A stretch of DNA of 64,000 nucleotides from Erysipelothrix piscisicarius (GTDB lineage Bacteria > Bacillota_I > Bacilli_A > Erysipelotrichales > Erysipelotrichaceae). Both the position numbers and the translations under genes were made by a program. Position 1 is the first letter of the stretch. Every line of letters starts with the position of its first letter. The stretch covers positions 992,001 to 1,056,000 of the forward strand of contig NZ_CP034234.1 of assembly GCF_003931795.1 (NCBI RefSeq), in the 5' to 3' direction. The notes under the pieces were generated by a model. The model saw only the letters and a list, made by a program, of their open reading frames with translations, made no database searches and was not told where the DNA came from. Shown piece by piece: positions 54,164 through 64,000 of this stretch.

Positions 54164-54851
54164 AGATATTGGATTCATTGTGTCAATTGTTCCTTTTCGT
54201 GAACATGATGCAATGGTCCATTTTCTTGGTTATGAATATGGATTGATCCGGATGATTTTGCCGGGTTATTACCGTGCAAAATCAAAACAAGGTCGATTGG
54301 GTTTAGAATTTTCAAAAGTTCAATATCGATTTAATTATCAAAATCAAAAATTAAATCGAATTATAGGTGGGGAATCAATCAATGCGTATTTACAAGTGCG
54401 ACAAGATCTTGATTGGTTGATGTATATGTCGTTGGTATCGGAATTAACCGTCCGTTGTTATGATGCCAATACGCATGCTTCATTCTATAATTGGTTTGAA
54501 AATTGTATTGAATCCACAGATTTAAAAGTGCTTTGTATCAAGTATTTGGCATTTCTAATTCAATTACAGGGATTTACTCCAGATGTTGAAGGGTGTGTGG
54601 TGTGTGGAAATACTCACGTAAATGCATTCTCAATTGAACAGGGCGGTTATGTCTGTGCAACCCATGCGTACCATCAATTTAAAACGACGAAGTCATTAAT
54701 GATTGCACTACTTGGAATATTTTCAGATCGTGATGTCGATGCATATTTAGAGACAATCAATCAATATGAGTTGTTAAAAATATTGGTTGAATATTTAGAA
54801 TTTCATGGGGATTATAAATTTAATAGTTGGAAACTCATTTCTGATGTATAA
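54153..54851 (+). CDS. recO: DNA repair protein RecO
   Basis: Helps RecR and RecF load RecA on single-stranded DNA. An N-terminal OB fold ([22 protein letters not shown]), a helical middle and a zinc knuckle (CVVCG ... CATHAYH). 232 residues, normal. ATG 54153 overlaps the era stop by 11 bp; the more upstream codons have no support. The era-recO-glyQS order is typical. Confidence 0.92.
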   Translation: MNNKDIGFIVSIVPFREHDAMVHFLGYEYGLIRMILPGYYRAKSKQGRLGLEFSKVQYRFNYQNQKLNRIIGGESINAYLQVRQDLDWLMYMSLVSELTVRCYDANTHASFYNWFENCIESTDLKVLCIKYLAFLIQLQGFTPDVEGCVVCGNTHVNAFSIEQGGYVCATHAYHQFKTTKSLMIALLGIFSDRDVDAYLETINQYELLKILVEYLEFHGDYKFNSWKLISDV

Positions 54852-54880
54852 TAGAGGGAAAGCAATTGGAAGGTGAAAGA

Positions 54881-56254
54881 ATGAAAAAATATGAATTTGA
54901 AACGATAGTAAACCATGTTAGAACAAGTGGTTTCGTTTTTCAAGGTAGTGAGATTTATGGTGGTTTAGCAAATACTTGGGATTTTGGTCCTTTAGGAATT
55001 GAATTAAAGCAAAATGTTAAGAAATTATGGTGGGAGTCTTTTGTTTCTCGAAATCCATATAACGTTGGGATTCAATCTGCTATTTTAATGAATCCATCAG
55101 TATGGCAAGCAAGTGGTCACTTAGACACTTTTAATGACCCTTTGATGGATTGTCGAAAATGTAATACGCGTCATCGCGCTGATAAACTTATTGAAGCGTT
55201 TTCGGAAACTGAAATTAATGCGGGTGTTATGAGCAATGACGAAATGGAATTGTATATTCAAGAACATCAAATTCCATGCCCTAATTGTGGTGGTCATGAC
55301 TTTACAAACATTCGTCAATTTAATTTAATGTTTAAAACATTCCAAGGTGTTACGGAGGATAGTTCAAACGCAATCTATTTACGTCCTGAAACGGCACAGG
55401 GGATGTTTGTTAATTACCGTAATGTCCAACGTTCAATGCGTAAAAAACTACCATTTGGGATTGCGCAGATTGGTAAGTCATTTAGAAATGAAATTACACC
55501 AGGACAATTTATTTTTAGAACACGTGAGTTTGAACAAATGGAATTAGAATTCTTTGTGAAACCAGGTGAAGACCTTGAGTGGTATGAATATTGGAAGAAA
55601 TTCGCAATGGATTGGTTAATTGGGCTTGGTATAAAACCTGAAAATCTACGTTTAAGAGAGCACGATGAAGATGAGTTATCACATTATTCTAAAGGAACAA
55701 GTGATATCGAATATCGTTTCCCATGGGGGTTTGATGAGTTGTGGGGCATTGCTGACCGTACTGATTATGACCTTAAACAACATCAAGAACACTCAAAAGT
55801 AAGTATGGAGTATTTAGATCCTGAGACAAATGAAAAATTTATCCCTTACTGTGTGGAACCATCTTTAGGGGTTGAACGATTAATGCTTGCGTTAATTTGT
55901 GAAGCCTATGATGAAGAAGAACTTGAAAATGATACACGTGTTGTAATGCATTTTTCACCAAAACTTGCGGCAACACAAGTGTGTGTGTTGCCGCTTTCCA
56001 AAAAATTAAGTGAACCGGCTCGTGAGGTTATGCATAAGCTAATGGGATCTTTTGCTTGTGATTTTGATGAGACGGCAAGTATTGGAAAACGATACCGTCG
56101 ACAAGATGCAATCGGAACACCATTCTGTATTACATTTGATTTTGATTCTTTAGAAGATGAAAAGGTAACGTTACGCTATCGTGATTCAATGGAACAGGTT
56201 CGTGTAAGTGTGGACGAAGCGATTGCATTGATGCATGAAGAAATTAACAAATAA
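54881..56254 (+). CDS. glyQS: glycyl-tRNA synthetase (alpha2 type)
   Basis: Single-chain class II synthetase of the archaeal/Gram-positive type (457 residues). Start region [37 protein letters not shown]; a Cys-containing insertion (CRKCNTRH ... CPNCGG) that may bind zinc; [13 protein letters not shown]; motif 2 ([21 protein letters not shown]); motif 3 [11 protein letters not shown]; and the anticodon-binding domain. ATG 54881 after GAAGGTGAAAGA. No T-box is seen before it; a TATAAT sits at the end of recO (54846-54851). Confidence 0.97.
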   Translation: MKKYEFETIVNHVRTSGFVFQGSEIYGGLANTWDFGPLGIELKQNVKKLWWESFVSRNPYNVGIQSAILMNPSVWQASGHLDTFNDPLMDCRKCNTRHRADKLIEAFSETEINAGVMSNDEMELYIQEHQIPCPNCGGHDFTNIRQFNLMFKTFQGVTEDSSNAIYLRPETAQGMFVNYRNVQRSMRKKLPFGIAQIGKSFRNEITPGQFIFRTREFEQMELEFFVKPGEDLEWYEYWKKFAMDWLIGLGIKPENLRLREHDEDELSHYSKGTSDIEYRFPWGFDELWGIADRTDYDLKQHQEHSKVSMEYLDPETNEKFIPYCVEPSLGVERLMLALICEAYDEEELENDTRVVMHFSPKLAATQVCVLPLSKKLSEPAREVMHKLMGSFACDFDETASIGKRYRRQDAIGTPFCITFDFDSLEDEKVTLRYRDSMEQVRVSVDEAIALMHEEINK

Positions 56255-56272
56255 GAATAACGGGTGAGTGAT

Positions 56273-58036
56273 ATGAAGCGAATGCCAGAAGAATTGATCA
56301 ATGACATTCGTGCTAAAACGGATATCGTTGATACCATTTCTCGATACATGACACTATCAAAGAAAAGCAAAAATTACTGGGGGGTTTGCCCTTTTCATGA
56401 TGATAATAATCCATCTATGTCAGTCTCTCCAGATCGACAAATTTATAAATGCTTTGTTTGTGGAGCAGGCGGAAATGTTTTTTCTTTTGTAAAAGATTTT
56501 GAGAAAATTGGTTTCATTGATGCTGTCGTTAAAACTGCATCATTTATTGATGTTGATGTTTCAGAGTACGAACAGCAAAATATAGCACCGATAGACAATG
56601 AAAAATTAAAGTTATTTCAAGCACTTGATGAGACTCAAAAATTTACTGAATTTCAACTTTATACAAAGGCGGGTAAGGATGCATTAAGTAAACTTGAAGC
56701 ACGTGGTTACAGTATGGAGTTGATAAAGAAATTTGGTATTGGCGTTGCATTTGGCGATAATCAATTATCAAAATATTTGTTAGCAAAAGGTTTTAACGAA
56801 AAAGAACTTGTGGATGCGGATTTAGTTCGGGTCTCCGAGCGTGGGGTTGAAGACGTGTTTTATCAGCGTATCATGTTTCCAATCTATGATCGACATGGGC
56901 GCGTAATTGCTTTTAGTGCACGGGCTCTAAATGATGATAATAAAGTTAAATATATCAATACTTCCGAAACGCGTTTATATACCAAAGGATTGACAGTTTA
57001 TAATATCCACAATGCAAAAGATGCAGCACGTAAACAAGATTTTATTCTGGTAGCTGAAGGTGTTACCGACACAATTGCTTTTACCAAATCAGGCTTTGAT
57101 AATACCGTTTCTTTACTGGGGGTCGCTTGTACCAATGAACAAATTCAAATGTTGAAACAGTGCAGTTCAAATATTGTTTTGGCTTTCGATGGTGATCGTG
57201 CCGGACTTGAAGCGACATATCAAGTTGGTTTGAAGTTACGTAAAGCACATTGTACAGTTACAGTATGGTATAATGATACGGGATTAGATCCAGATGAATG
57301 TATTCGTGAATTTGGAATTGAACGTGTTCAAAAAGGTGTTGCTGACCGTATTAATTGGCTAGATTTTTTAATGAGTTATGGAATTGGAAACTATGGTTTG
57401 GATTCATTTGATAATCGTAAACGAGTTGTTCAATTTATGATTGATCATTTAAAAGATGAAGACGAGTTGGAACAGAGCTATTACCTCAAGAAACTTTCTG
57501 ACAAAACAAATTTTGAATATAGTGTGTTATCACAACAACTCAATGCGCGTAGTCTTTCGCTTGAACGTGATACCCACCGAATTCCGAATAATGTTGATCA
57601 TGCGATGGAGTTTAATGTAAAAATTCCTGAAAGAGCAATTTTGAGACAAATGCTGATTTCTAAAGAAGCAGCATACCTATATCGAGATCAATTAGGCTTC
57701 TTAGTGTCCGATTTGGCAACTGATTTTGCACTAATAATTCTCGATTGTTATCGTAATCAAGAAGTTATTGAAATTGCAGATATTTTATCTTTAAACATAT
57801 CTGATAAAATGAAAAAATTTGCTATCGATATCGAATCAAGCGACTTATTGCATGGCTATAATCGAGCAAGTATGGAACAAAATATTAATTTGATTCGGGA
57901 TCATCTTGTCGTCATGGGAGTCCATGATATGAAGGGTCGGGTGCTTCAACAAGATAAGATTGATGATCAAGCAGCACTACTCGAAGAAGCAATAAAACAA
58001 TTAAGAAATAAAAATAAGAGAGAAGGAGAACATTGA
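56273..58036 (+). CDS. dnaG: DNA primase
   Basis: Makes RNA primers for replication. N-terminal CHC2 zinc-binding domain ([29 protein letters not shown]), catalytic core with the [13 protein letters not shown] basic region, TOPRIM acidic motifs ([19 protein letters not shown]), and a helical C-terminal domain (about 440-587) for helicase binding. 587 residues from ATG 56273, preceded by GGGTGAG; GTG 56264 is an alternative. Joined to rpoD by TTGATG overlap, the classical dnaG-rpoD macromolecular synthesis operon, here without rpsU. Confidence 0.96.
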   Translation: MKRMPEELINDIRAKTDIVDTISRYMTLSKKSKNYWGVCPFHDDNNPSMSVSPDRQIYKCFVCGAGGNVFSFVKDFEKIGFIDAVVKTASFIDVDVSEYEQQNIAPIDNEKLKLFQALDETQKFTEFQLYTKAGKDALSKLEARGYSMELIKKFGIGVAFGDNQLSKYLLAKGFNEKELVDADLVRVSERGVEDVFYQRIMFPIYDRHGRVIAFSARALNDDNKVKYINTSETRLYTKGLTVYNIHNAKDAARKQDFILVAEGVTDTIAFTKSGFDNTVSLLGVACTNEQIQMLKQCSSNIVLAFDGDRAGLEATYQVGLKLRKAHCTVTVWYNDTGLDPDECIREFGIERVQKGVADRINWLDFLMSYGIGNYGLDSFDNRKRVVQFMIDHLKDEDELEQSYYLKKLSDKTNFEYSVLSQQLNARSLSLERDTHRIPNNVDHAMEFNVKIPERAILRQMLISKEAAYLYRDQLGFLVSDLATDFALIILDCYRNQEVIEIADILSLNISDKMKKFAIDIESSDLLHGYNRASMEQNINLIRDHLVVMGVHDMKGRVLQQDKIDDQAALLEEAIKQLRNKNKREGEH

Positions 58037-59418
58037 TGGCAGCTAAAAAATTAAAAACATTAGAAGAAGTTAAAGAGAGTTTTCTAAAACAATATGAGAA
58101 AAAGCGTGTTCTATTAAATGATGATGTAGAAAAGGCGATTGATCACCTTAATTTGAGTGATGATGATTCTGAAGAGCTTTTTGAGTGGTTTACAGAAAAA
58201 GGCATTATTCTCAGTGATGATGAAGATGATATTGATGAGGAGGTAATGCTTGAAGCTGGTGAGCCGGATGTCGATGATGATTTTATTAGCGATGAGTCAG
58301 AAGAGGAAGATGAAATCTTTGACGATTCACTGAATAAAGTTGACCTTAGCTCATACGAAAATGAATTAACCAGTGCCAACATGGTTCGCATTAATGACCC
58401 TGTTAAGATGTATCTCAAGGAAATTGGTCGAGTTAATCTTTTAGATGCTAAAGATGAACCTGAAATTGCACGCCGACTTCAAGAAGGGGAGCAAGCTAAA
58501 GAATTTATCATTAATAAGTATAAAGAAATTGTGGATCCAGCAATTACGGATGAGGAACTTGCGGAGCGTCTAACGGAAAACCAAATTGGGTACTTTTTTG
58601 ATGATTTCGAAGCGTACCTTACGGATAACGGTGATGAGGAAAATCTTGCCTTTTTAACTAACTGGGTTGCAACTTATTACGATGGGTTGGAGGCGCGACG
58701 CATCCTAATCTCTGCAAACCTTCGTTTGGTTGTTTCAATCGCTAAAAAATATGTAGGTCGTGGAATGTTATTCTTAGACTTAATTCAAGAAGGAAACATG
58801 GGTCTTGTTAAAGCAGTTGAAAAGTTTGACTATACAAAAGGCTTTAAATTTTCAACATATGCAACATGGTGGATTCGCCAGGCCATTACTCGAGCAATTG
58901 CAGACCAAGCACGTACGATTCGAATCCCAGTACACATGGTCGAAACAATTAATAAATTAACCCGAATTCAAAGATCACTAGTTCAAACGCTTGGTCGTGA
59001 ACCAACAGCTGAAGAAATTGCAGCTGAAATGGAAAACATTACCCCTGAAAAAGTGCGTGAAATTCAGAAAATTGCTTTAGATCCAGTTTCATTAGAGACA
59101 CCGATTGGTGAAGAAGATGATTCGCATCTTGGTGATTTTATTGAAGATAAAGATGCATTATCACCAGATGAGTATGCGAACAATCAACTTCTTAAAGAAG
59201 AGATTAAAATGGTTCTTGAAGGGTTAACGGAACGGGAAGAAAAAGTCTTACGACTCAGATTCGGTTTAGAAGATGGACGTACTCGTACGTTAGAAGAGGT
59301 CGGGAAAGAGTTTAACGTTACACGTGAACGTATTCGTCAGATTGAAGCCAAAGCACTTCGTAAGTTGAAACATCCTACACGATCAAAACGCTTAAGAGAC
59401 TTTGTAGACAAACGATAA
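58036..59418 (+). CDS. rpoD: RNA polymerase primary sigma factor
   Basis: Principal sigma-70 (SigA), 460 residues. The N-terminal region has the 1.1-like [17 protein letters not shown] followed by a very acidic stretch (about residues 55-100). Region 1.2 reads [25 protein letters not shown]. Region 2 reads [31 protein letters not shown] with [13 protein letters not shown]. Region 3 reads [14 protein letters not shown]. Region 4 has [40 protein letters not shown] 58036 after AGAAGGAGAACATTG. Confidence 0.98.
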   Translation: MAAKKLKTLEEVKESFLKQYEKKRVLLNDDVEKAIDHLNLSDDDSEELFEWFTEKGIILSDDEDDIDEEVMLEAGEPDVDDDFISDESEEEDEIFDDSLNKVDLSSYENELTSANMVRINDPVKMYLKEIGRVNLLDAKDEPEIARRLQEGEQAKEFIINKYKEIVDPAITDEELAERLTENQIGYFFDDFEAYLTDNGDEENLAFLTNWVATYYDGLEARRILISANLRLVVSIAKKYVGRGMLFLDLIQEGNMGLVKAVEKFDYTKGFKFSTYATWWIRQAITRAIADQARTIRIPVHMVETINKLTRIQRSLVQTLGREPTAEEIAAEMENITPEKVREIQKIALDPVSLETPIGEEDDSHLGDFIEDKDALSPDEYANNQLLKEEIKMVLEGLTEREEKVLRLRFGLEDGRTRTLEEVGKEFNVTRERIRQIEAKALRKLKHPTRSKRLRDFVDKR

Positions 59419-59419
59419 T

Positions 59420-60073
59420 ATGAAGCTTTCGAATCGACTTACAGAGATTTTTAATTTAATTCCTGATCAAGCACGTGTTGCTGATGTGGGAACAGACCAC
59501 GGATTACTTCTTATCAAAGCGATCCAAGAGCATAAAGCGTCTTTTGGTTATGGTCTTGATATTGCAGAAAAGCCATTACAACAGGCACGTGAAAATGTCG
59601 AGCGTTTTGGATTAAAAGATAAAATTGAACTCCAGTTAGGTAATGGTCTTGAAGGGTTTCAGGGTGACGCTAATTGCTATGTTATTGCGGGAATGGGCGC
59701 TGAAACAATATGGTCTATAATTTCTAATTATAAATTTAATGAGAATGATACAATTATCATTCAATCAAATACAAAAAATGCTTGGCTGCGTCAAACCGTT
59801 AGTGAGCATGGATTTGCACTTATTGATGAACGATTTATTTTAGAGCGAGAAATTCCAGTATTTATTATGGTAATCAAGGTCTCGACGTCAAACCAGAGTG
59901 CATTAACACAGGAAGATGTGTTGATTGGTCCTATGTTAAAAAAACAACTTAATGAAGATTATCGAATCTATTTAACCAATCGCGCAAATCATCTATATTC
60001 TATTAAGAAGCATAATGTTGCTTTCGAAGAAGAATATAACACCATAAAGAATATTTTAGAAAAGGAGTGTTAA
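59420..60073 (+). CDS. trmK: tRNA (adenine22-N1)-methyltransferase TrmK
   Basis: 217-residue SAM-dependent enzyme methylating A22 of tRNA. Motifs: LSNRLTEIFNLIPDQARVADVGTDHGLLLIKAI, GYGLDIAEKPLQQARENVERFGL, LGNGLEGFQ and VIAGMGAETIWSII. ATG lies one base after the rpoD stop region (TAATATG). The rpoD-trmK pairing is conserved in Bacillota. Confidence 0.93.
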   Translation: MKLSNRLTEIFNLIPDQARVADVGTDHGLLLIKAIQEHKASFGYGLDIAEKPLQQARENVERFGLKDKIELQLGNGLEGFQGDANCYVIAGMGAETIWSIISNYKFNENDTIIIQSNTKNAWLRQTVSEHGFALIDERFILEREIPVFIMVIKVSTSNQSALTQEDVLIGPMLKKQLNEDYRIYLTNRANHLYSIKKHNVAFEEEYNTIKNILEKEC

Positions 60074-60074
60074 T

Positions 60075-61415
60075 ATGATGAATAATATTAATAAAAGATT
60101 TTTTGAACTGAATAAATTTAAAGATCTTACATCAGTTCAAGAAAAAGTTCTTAAAGAAATTAAGACTAAGCGTGATTTGATTGTTAAATCGGATACCGGT
60201 ACAGGGAAAACGCATGCGTTCTTATTCGCTATTTTGGAACTTATTGATCCAACGGTAGAACAAACACAGGCTTTAATTCTTGCACCAACGCGTGAATTAG
60301 CGATGCAAATCCAGAGCTTTGCACGTGAAATTACTACTTTAGATGAACGCATTACGACCGAACTTGCAATTGGTGGTATGGACAATAGCCGTCTTAAAAA
60401 GAAAATTGAAAAACAACCGATGATTTTAATCACGACACCTGGGAAATTTATTGATATTTTAGGTTGGAGTGTTCTAAGACTCGATTTCATCAAGACTTTT
60501 GTTATAGACGAAACAGATATGATGTTAGACTATGGATTTATCAATGAAGTTGATACGATTGCATCAAGATTATCGAATGATACAATTTTTATGCTTTACA
60601 GTGCGACAATTCCAAGTGGGCTTCGTGCATTCATTAAAAAGTATCTAAAACACCCTATTGAAATCGTTTCAACAGAAGAAAAATTGAAACCAAGAATTGA
60701 TCATATTCTCATTAATCAACGTCATCGTGATATGAATGAAGCAGTCCTTGACGTTTTATCAGCAATCAATCCATTACTTGCTGTTGTTTTCGCCAACACT
60801 AAAGTACAAGCAGGGGAAATTGCTCGATATCTTCGTGATTATGGAATTGAGTGTGTAGAGTTACATGGTGACGTTAGTGACCGTGGCCGTAAACAGGTAT
60901 TGAATCAAATTAACAGCAAACGTGTTCAGTACATTGTTGCGACTGATTTGGCTGCTCGAGGTATTGATTTACCTGAAATCAGTCATGTCATTAATGCAGG
61001 GTTACCAAACCATGATTTAGATTTCTATACGCACCGATCAGGCCGAACTGGTCGAAGTGGTCGACAAGGATACAGTATTAGTATTGTTACCCAAAAAGAT
61101 CAGGGTGCGGTAACGCGATTGATGAAAAAAGGTTTACGTTTTGAGTATAAACGCGTTAAAGACGTAGGTCTTGAAGATGTCCGTCCTTGGTTTAACCTCG
61201 AAAAACGTACCAAACAACTCGATCCAGAAATTGTCCAGGTGCTTCATCGTAAAAACGTGAAGGTTAAGCCTGGTTATAAAGTTAAGCGTAAACGAGAAAT
61301 TGAACGTTTAACAAATAAGAAAAAACGTAATATGATTCAACAAGAAATTCGAGAACAGAAAAAAGAACGTGCAAAAGCAAAACAACGCGAACGTGCACTC
61401 GACACTGAGAAGTAG
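60075..61415 (+). CDS. cshB: DEAD-box RNA helicase (CshB-like)
   Basis: Second RNA helicase in the window (446 residues). Motif I is KSDTGTGKTHAFLF, Ia APTRELAMQ, II is VIDETDMMLD (DETD rather than DEAD), III YSATIP, V IVATDLAARGID, VI THRSGRTGRSG. The C-terminus is short, basic and lysine/arginine rich (about 390-446). Downstream of trmK as in other Bacillota, where CshB-type proteins act in cold adaptation and ribosome assembly. ATG 60075 after AAAGGAGTGTTAAT. Confidence 0.92.
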   Translation: MMNNINKRFFELNKFKDLTSVQEKVLKEIKTKRDLIVKSDTGTGKTHAFLFAILELIDPTVEQTQALILAPTRELAMQIQSFAREITTLDERITTELAIGGMDNSRLKKKIEKQPMILITTPGKFIDILGWSVLRLDFIKTFVIDETDMMLDYGFINEVDTIASRLSNDTIFMLYSATIPSGLRAFIKKYLKHPIEIVSTEEKLKPRIDHILINQRHRDMNEAVLDVLSAINPLLAVVFANTKVQAGEIARYLRDYGIECVELHGDVSDRGRKQVLNQINSKRVQYIVATDLAARGIDLPEISHVINAGLPNHDLDFYTHRSGRTGRSGRQGYSISIVTQKDQGAVTRLMKKGLRFEYKRVKDVGLEDVRPWFNLEKRTKQLDPEIVQVLHRKNVKVKPGYKVKRKREIERLTNKKKRNMIQQEIREQKKERAKAKQRERALDTEK

Positions 61416-61435
61416 TGACTTAACGGGAGGTTTTG

Positions 61436-63470
61436 ATGGGTATTTTTAAGCGACGTAAAAAAACTGACAATTATACAGGAAGCAGTGAACATTTAAAACA
61501 AGGATTAGATCTTGATAAGATGATTAATAATCGTCTGAAAATCTTTGTTGTGATTTTAATCGCCATCGCTGGGGGTCTTGTTTTTAGATTGTATAAAATT
61601 CAAATTGTAGGTCAGAATCATTATGAAGATTTACTAGCTAAATACTCATCGCCACCGGTTCGAATGCCAACAATGCGTGGTGAGTTTTTGGATTCAAGGA
61701 CGTATTATCGTTTCAAATAAAGCTGTAAATTCAATAACCTATTATCCGTCAAAAATGCCTGAAGGCATGAAAGAGGAAGAAGTAGCGCTTAAGTTTGCAA
61801 AGCAGTTTGAAGTTAAAGATGAGTTGAATGAAGATGATTTAAAAGTATTATGGCTGAGAAAAAACAATCTTGGTGAAAGTCTTTTCACAGAAGAAGATCG
61901 CAAAATAATTAAAGAAACGGACATGGATCAGAGTGCCGTCGAGTCGTTAAAGAAAAGTAAAATTACGAAAGAGATGACTGATTCCCTTTCAAAAGATGAT
62001 CGCCTTGCTTTTCAAGTGCAAGTTAAAATGGGAAACATTCAAATGGGGCAACCCTCAATTATTCTAGAGGAAGCCACGAATGAACAAATTTCGTATTTAG
62101 CGGAACATGCTGCTGAATTTCCCGGCTTCTCACGTACGACATCTTGGAAACGTGAACCCAATAAAGAAGTGGATTTAATGTCACTTATTGGTGATTTAGG
62201 GGATGTTCCATATGAAAAACGGGATTATTATGTTGCTGAGGGATATGAACTCAGCGAGCAGGTAGGAGCCTATGGATTAGAATACCAATATGAACAATTC
62301 CTTTCGGGTTATAATAGTGAATATGAACGAACCTCGGGAAGTAAGTTTAAACTTCAAAAAGATGGACGCAAAGGTAATGATATACGTTTGACTATCGACA
62401 TGGATTTACAAAAAGAAATGGAAAAGATTGTTAAAGAGCGTCTTGATTATCAAAAAAGCATTGGTGAGCGTACAAAGATTAACAATCAAATTCATGTTGT
62501 AGCAACCGATCCTCAGACCGGCGACATTTTAGGTATTGTAGCAATGGTCCGTGGTAAAGACGGTAAATACTATAATGATCCTCAGTTAACGATGCTTCAA
62601 GGGTATCCTGTTGGGTCAACGATTAAAGGGGCGACAGTATACATGGGGTTGGATCAAGGGGTTATGAAACCCGGTGAGACCGTCAATGATACGCCTATGT
62701 ATATTGAAGGGACACCACCAAGACATTCATGGCGTAATCTTGGAATTGTTGATGATCAGACGGCATTACAACATTCTTCAAATATTTACATGTTTAATGT
62801 TGCAATACGTCTTGGTGGATCTTCATATGTACCCAATGGACCACTTGTATTTTCGGATGCTGAAAAAACCTTTGCACTTATGCGAAATTACTACAGTCAA
62901 TTTGGTTTAGGGGTTCGTACTCAAGTAGATTATCCGCGAGAAGAAATTGGTTATAAAGGCGGCACAAGCAATTCAGGGTCATTACTAGAATTTGCGATCG
63001 GTCAATTTGATAACTACAATGCAATGCAACTCAGTCAATACATCACGACAGTTGCTAATGGCGGATATCGATTACAACCTCATTTTGTAAAAGAAGCGTT
63101 AAATCATGATACGCACCGTCCTGTCTATCAAAACAATGTTAATATTCTTAATTCCATTGAAAATAAAGAAATGTTAGAGCGAGTTCGTTCCGGTATGCGT
63201 TTGTGTGCTTCCTCAAATATGTGTGGGGATCTTATTCCAACCGTACCATATAGTGCTGCAGCAAAAACTGGGACAGCGCAAGCGTATGATCCAGAGATTG
63301 GTTCCTATATCAATAATACATATGTTGCATTTGCTCCATATGAGCAGCCCAAAATAGCTGTAGCATGTATTGCACCGCTTGCTTATACTGAAGATTTATC
63401 GAATCCTGTTACAAATATTTGTACTTCAACAGGAGATCGAATTGTTGATGCTTATATGAATTTAAAATAA
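61436..63470 (+). CDS. class B penicillin-binding protein (PBP2-like transpeptidase), frame broken
   Basis: Peptidoglycan transpeptidase with an N-terminal membrane helix (about residues 36-58, RLKIFVVILIAIAGGLVF), a dimerisation domain and the penicillin-binding domain. The active-site motifs are STIK (in YPVGSTIKGATV), SSN (in QHSSNIYM) and KTG (in AAKTGTAQAYD). The frame is lost at about 61698-61699: restoring two G in TCAAGGACG gives MRGEFLDSRGRIIVSNKAV, the normal entry into the PBP dimer domain, and about 678 residues overall. ATG 61436 after GGGAGGTTTTG. Likely essential, so probably a sequence error. Which PBP (elongation or division) is unclear. Confidence 0.87.
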
Positions 63471-63494
63471 TATATGCAATTAAAATAATATATG
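63462..63494 (+). repeat. 15-bp direct repeat at the PBP/rpmG junction
   Basis: TTAAAATAATATATG occurs at 63462-63476 and again at 63480-63494, 18 bp apart. The first copy contains the PBP stop codon; the second lies next to the rpmG -10. Probably a small AT-rich duplication. Confidence 0.6.
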
Positions 63495-63495
63495 A

Positions 63496-63501
63496 TATAA
63501 T
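63496..63501 (+). promoter_or_regulatory. -10 box for rpmG
   Basis: Perfect TATAAT 30 bp before the rpmG ATG; no convincing -35 at the right distance. Confidence 0.45.
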
Positions 63502-63530
63502 GAGTTGGCTAATAAATATTGGAGGTAACT

Positions 63531-63680
63531 ATGAGAACTCAAGCGATTTTAGTTTGCACAGAATGTGGCGATGAAAACTATCACACAAGTAGAAACAAAA
63601 AAGTTCAATTAGAACGTATGGAAGTTACAAAATACTGCCCACGTGAGCGCAAACATACATTACATAAGGAAAAAAAATAA
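63531..63680 (+). CDS. rpmG: 50S ribosomal protein L33
   Basis: 49-residue protein of the large subunit: MRTQAILVCTECGDENYHTSRNKK at the start (shortened here: first pair CTEC), then KYCPRERKHTLHKE. Three of the four zinc-ligand cysteines remain; the fourth position, usually CPxC, is CPRE, so zinc binding is probably lost. ATG after TTGGAGGTAACT. Own terminator. Confidence 0.93.
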   Translation: MRTQAILVCTECGDENYHTSRNKKVQLERMEVTKYCPRERKHTLHKEKK

Positions 63681-63700
63681 GCCTCTTTTGGCTTTTTTTT
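63679..63700 (+). terminator. terminator after rpmG
   Basis: AAGCC (63679-63683) / GGCTT (63690-63694), 6-nt loop, T-run; overlaps the stop codon. Confidence 0.75.
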
Positions 63701-63713
63701 CTAGGTGAAAACG

Positions 63714-64000
63714 ATGAAAGTAACATACAAGACATTAGGCTATGCAGCCACAAATACATATTACTTAAGTGATGGGAACCAAATGCTTATCATTGATCCA
63801 TGTTTAGATCCACATCAAAATACTACCAATCTTTTAAAACCAACAGAGGGTTTTGAGGTTCTTGGCGTGCTCTTGACACACGGCCATTTTGATCATATTT
63901 CGGGTGTTGACGTTATCGTGGATACATTTAAGTGTCCGGTATACATGTATCATGAAGAAATTCACTATCTAAAAGATATGTCGTATAATTTATCAAATCA
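63714..64000 (+). CDS. metallo-beta-lactamase-fold hydrolase (glyoxalase II-like), cut by window end
   Basis: The first 95 codons are visible, starting MKVTYKTLGYAATNTYYLSD. The metal motif THGHFDH (HxHxDH) follows a LIIDPCLDP strand, the usual start of a hydroxyacylglutathione hydrolase-like protein. The YqgX-type members of Bacillota are about 210 residues, so about half is beyond the window. Start: ATG after CTAGGTGAAAACG. Substrate is not predictable. Confidence 0.85.
   Translation, partial: MKVTYKTLGYAATNTYYLSDGNQMLIIDPCLDPHQNTTNLLKPTEGFEVLGVLLTHGHFDHISGVDVIVDTFKCPVYMYHEEIHYLKDMSYNLSN

Noticed and set aside
58143..58418. 91-codon Ser-rich frame on the minus strand within rpoD
   Set aside because: Antisense reading of the acidic Asp/Glu stretch of the sigma factor gives poly-Ser by base composition.
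1..64000. CRISPR arrays, insertion sequences, prophage or tRNA clusters
   Set aside because: Reading through the window showed no regularly spaced repeats, transposase or integrase motifs, or cloverleaf sequences; intergenic gaps are nearly all under 300 bp.

Overview
This window is AT-rich chromosomal DNA of a low-GC Gram-positive bacterium (Bacillota). The evidence is strong GGAGG ribosome binding sites, a T-box leader, the DnaB/DnaI helicase-loader pair, full-length GlyQS, RsgA-Rpe-ThiN synteny and a CcpA-type cre site. Divergent FtsA, a threonyl-tRNA synthetase without a TGS domain and the overall gene order suggest the Erysipelotrichia, most likely Erysipelothrix or a close relative. That placement is inferred from memory of gene content and was not checked by any search. 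I see no prophage, transposon, CRISPR array, rRNA or tRNA; nearly everything is core genome, mostly on the + strand in tightly coupled operons.

Layout. 1-2.1 kb: rsgA-rpe-thiN. 2.1-2.4 kb: rpmB on the minus strand, converging on a shared terminator. 2.5-9.3 kb: ftsA-ftsZ, a tiny membrane ORF, radC, mreC-mreD without mreB, an AI-2E family permease and a TroA/ZnuA-like lipoprotein. 9.4-15.4 kb: DNA repair and replication (polA, mutM, coaE, dnaB, dnaI). 15.4-20 kb: glycolysis (pfkA, pyk, a ROK kinase) and an M29 aminopeptidase. 20-22 kb: T-box-controlled thrS. 22-28.4 kb: nucleoside ABC uptake, with two tandem BMP-family lipoproteins, an ATPase and two permeases, and a cre site with a 5' leader ahead of the ATPase. 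28.5-32.5 kb: nicotinate phosphoribosyltransferase (minus strand) diverging from two M16 peptidase-like genes. 32.6-41.2 kb: an SSB-like protein, thyA, dfrA, pdp, scpAB, rluB, rsmE, an unknown gene, a murE-like ligase and deoC. 41.2-42.6 kb: fetAB-like ABC exporter (minus strand). 42.8-52 kb: a DEAD-box helicase, rpsU, phoH, phoPR and pstSCAB-phoU. 52-64 kb: ybeY-dgkA-cdd-era-recO, glyQS, dnaG-rpoD-trmK, a second DEAD-box helicase, a class B PBP, rpmG and the start of a metallo-beta-lactamase-fold gene.

The genes form coherent modules: phosphate sensing next to phosphate uptake, nucleoside import with salvage (pdp, deoC, cdd, thyA, dfrA), NAD precursor salvage, and the replication-initiation and primase/sigma blocks.

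The best candidates for something undescribed are in the phosphate locus. PstS has its two sequence halves in swapped order (a circular permutation), PstA carries a roughly 140-residue extracytoplasmic insertion, and four 11-bp-spaced Pho-box repeats sit in front of the operon. Other oddities are an FtsA without recognisable ATP-binding motifs, a ZnuA-like lipoprotein without metal-ligand histidines, and a ROK kinase without its zinc motif.

A caution about the sequence: six genes (pepS, the second BMP gene, pncB, pdp, era and the PBP) are broken by small losses of bases, nearly all explicable as missing bases in short homopolymers, while the rest of each gene is intact. At least one of these genes is normally essential, so I regard them mainly as probable sequencing or assembly errors.
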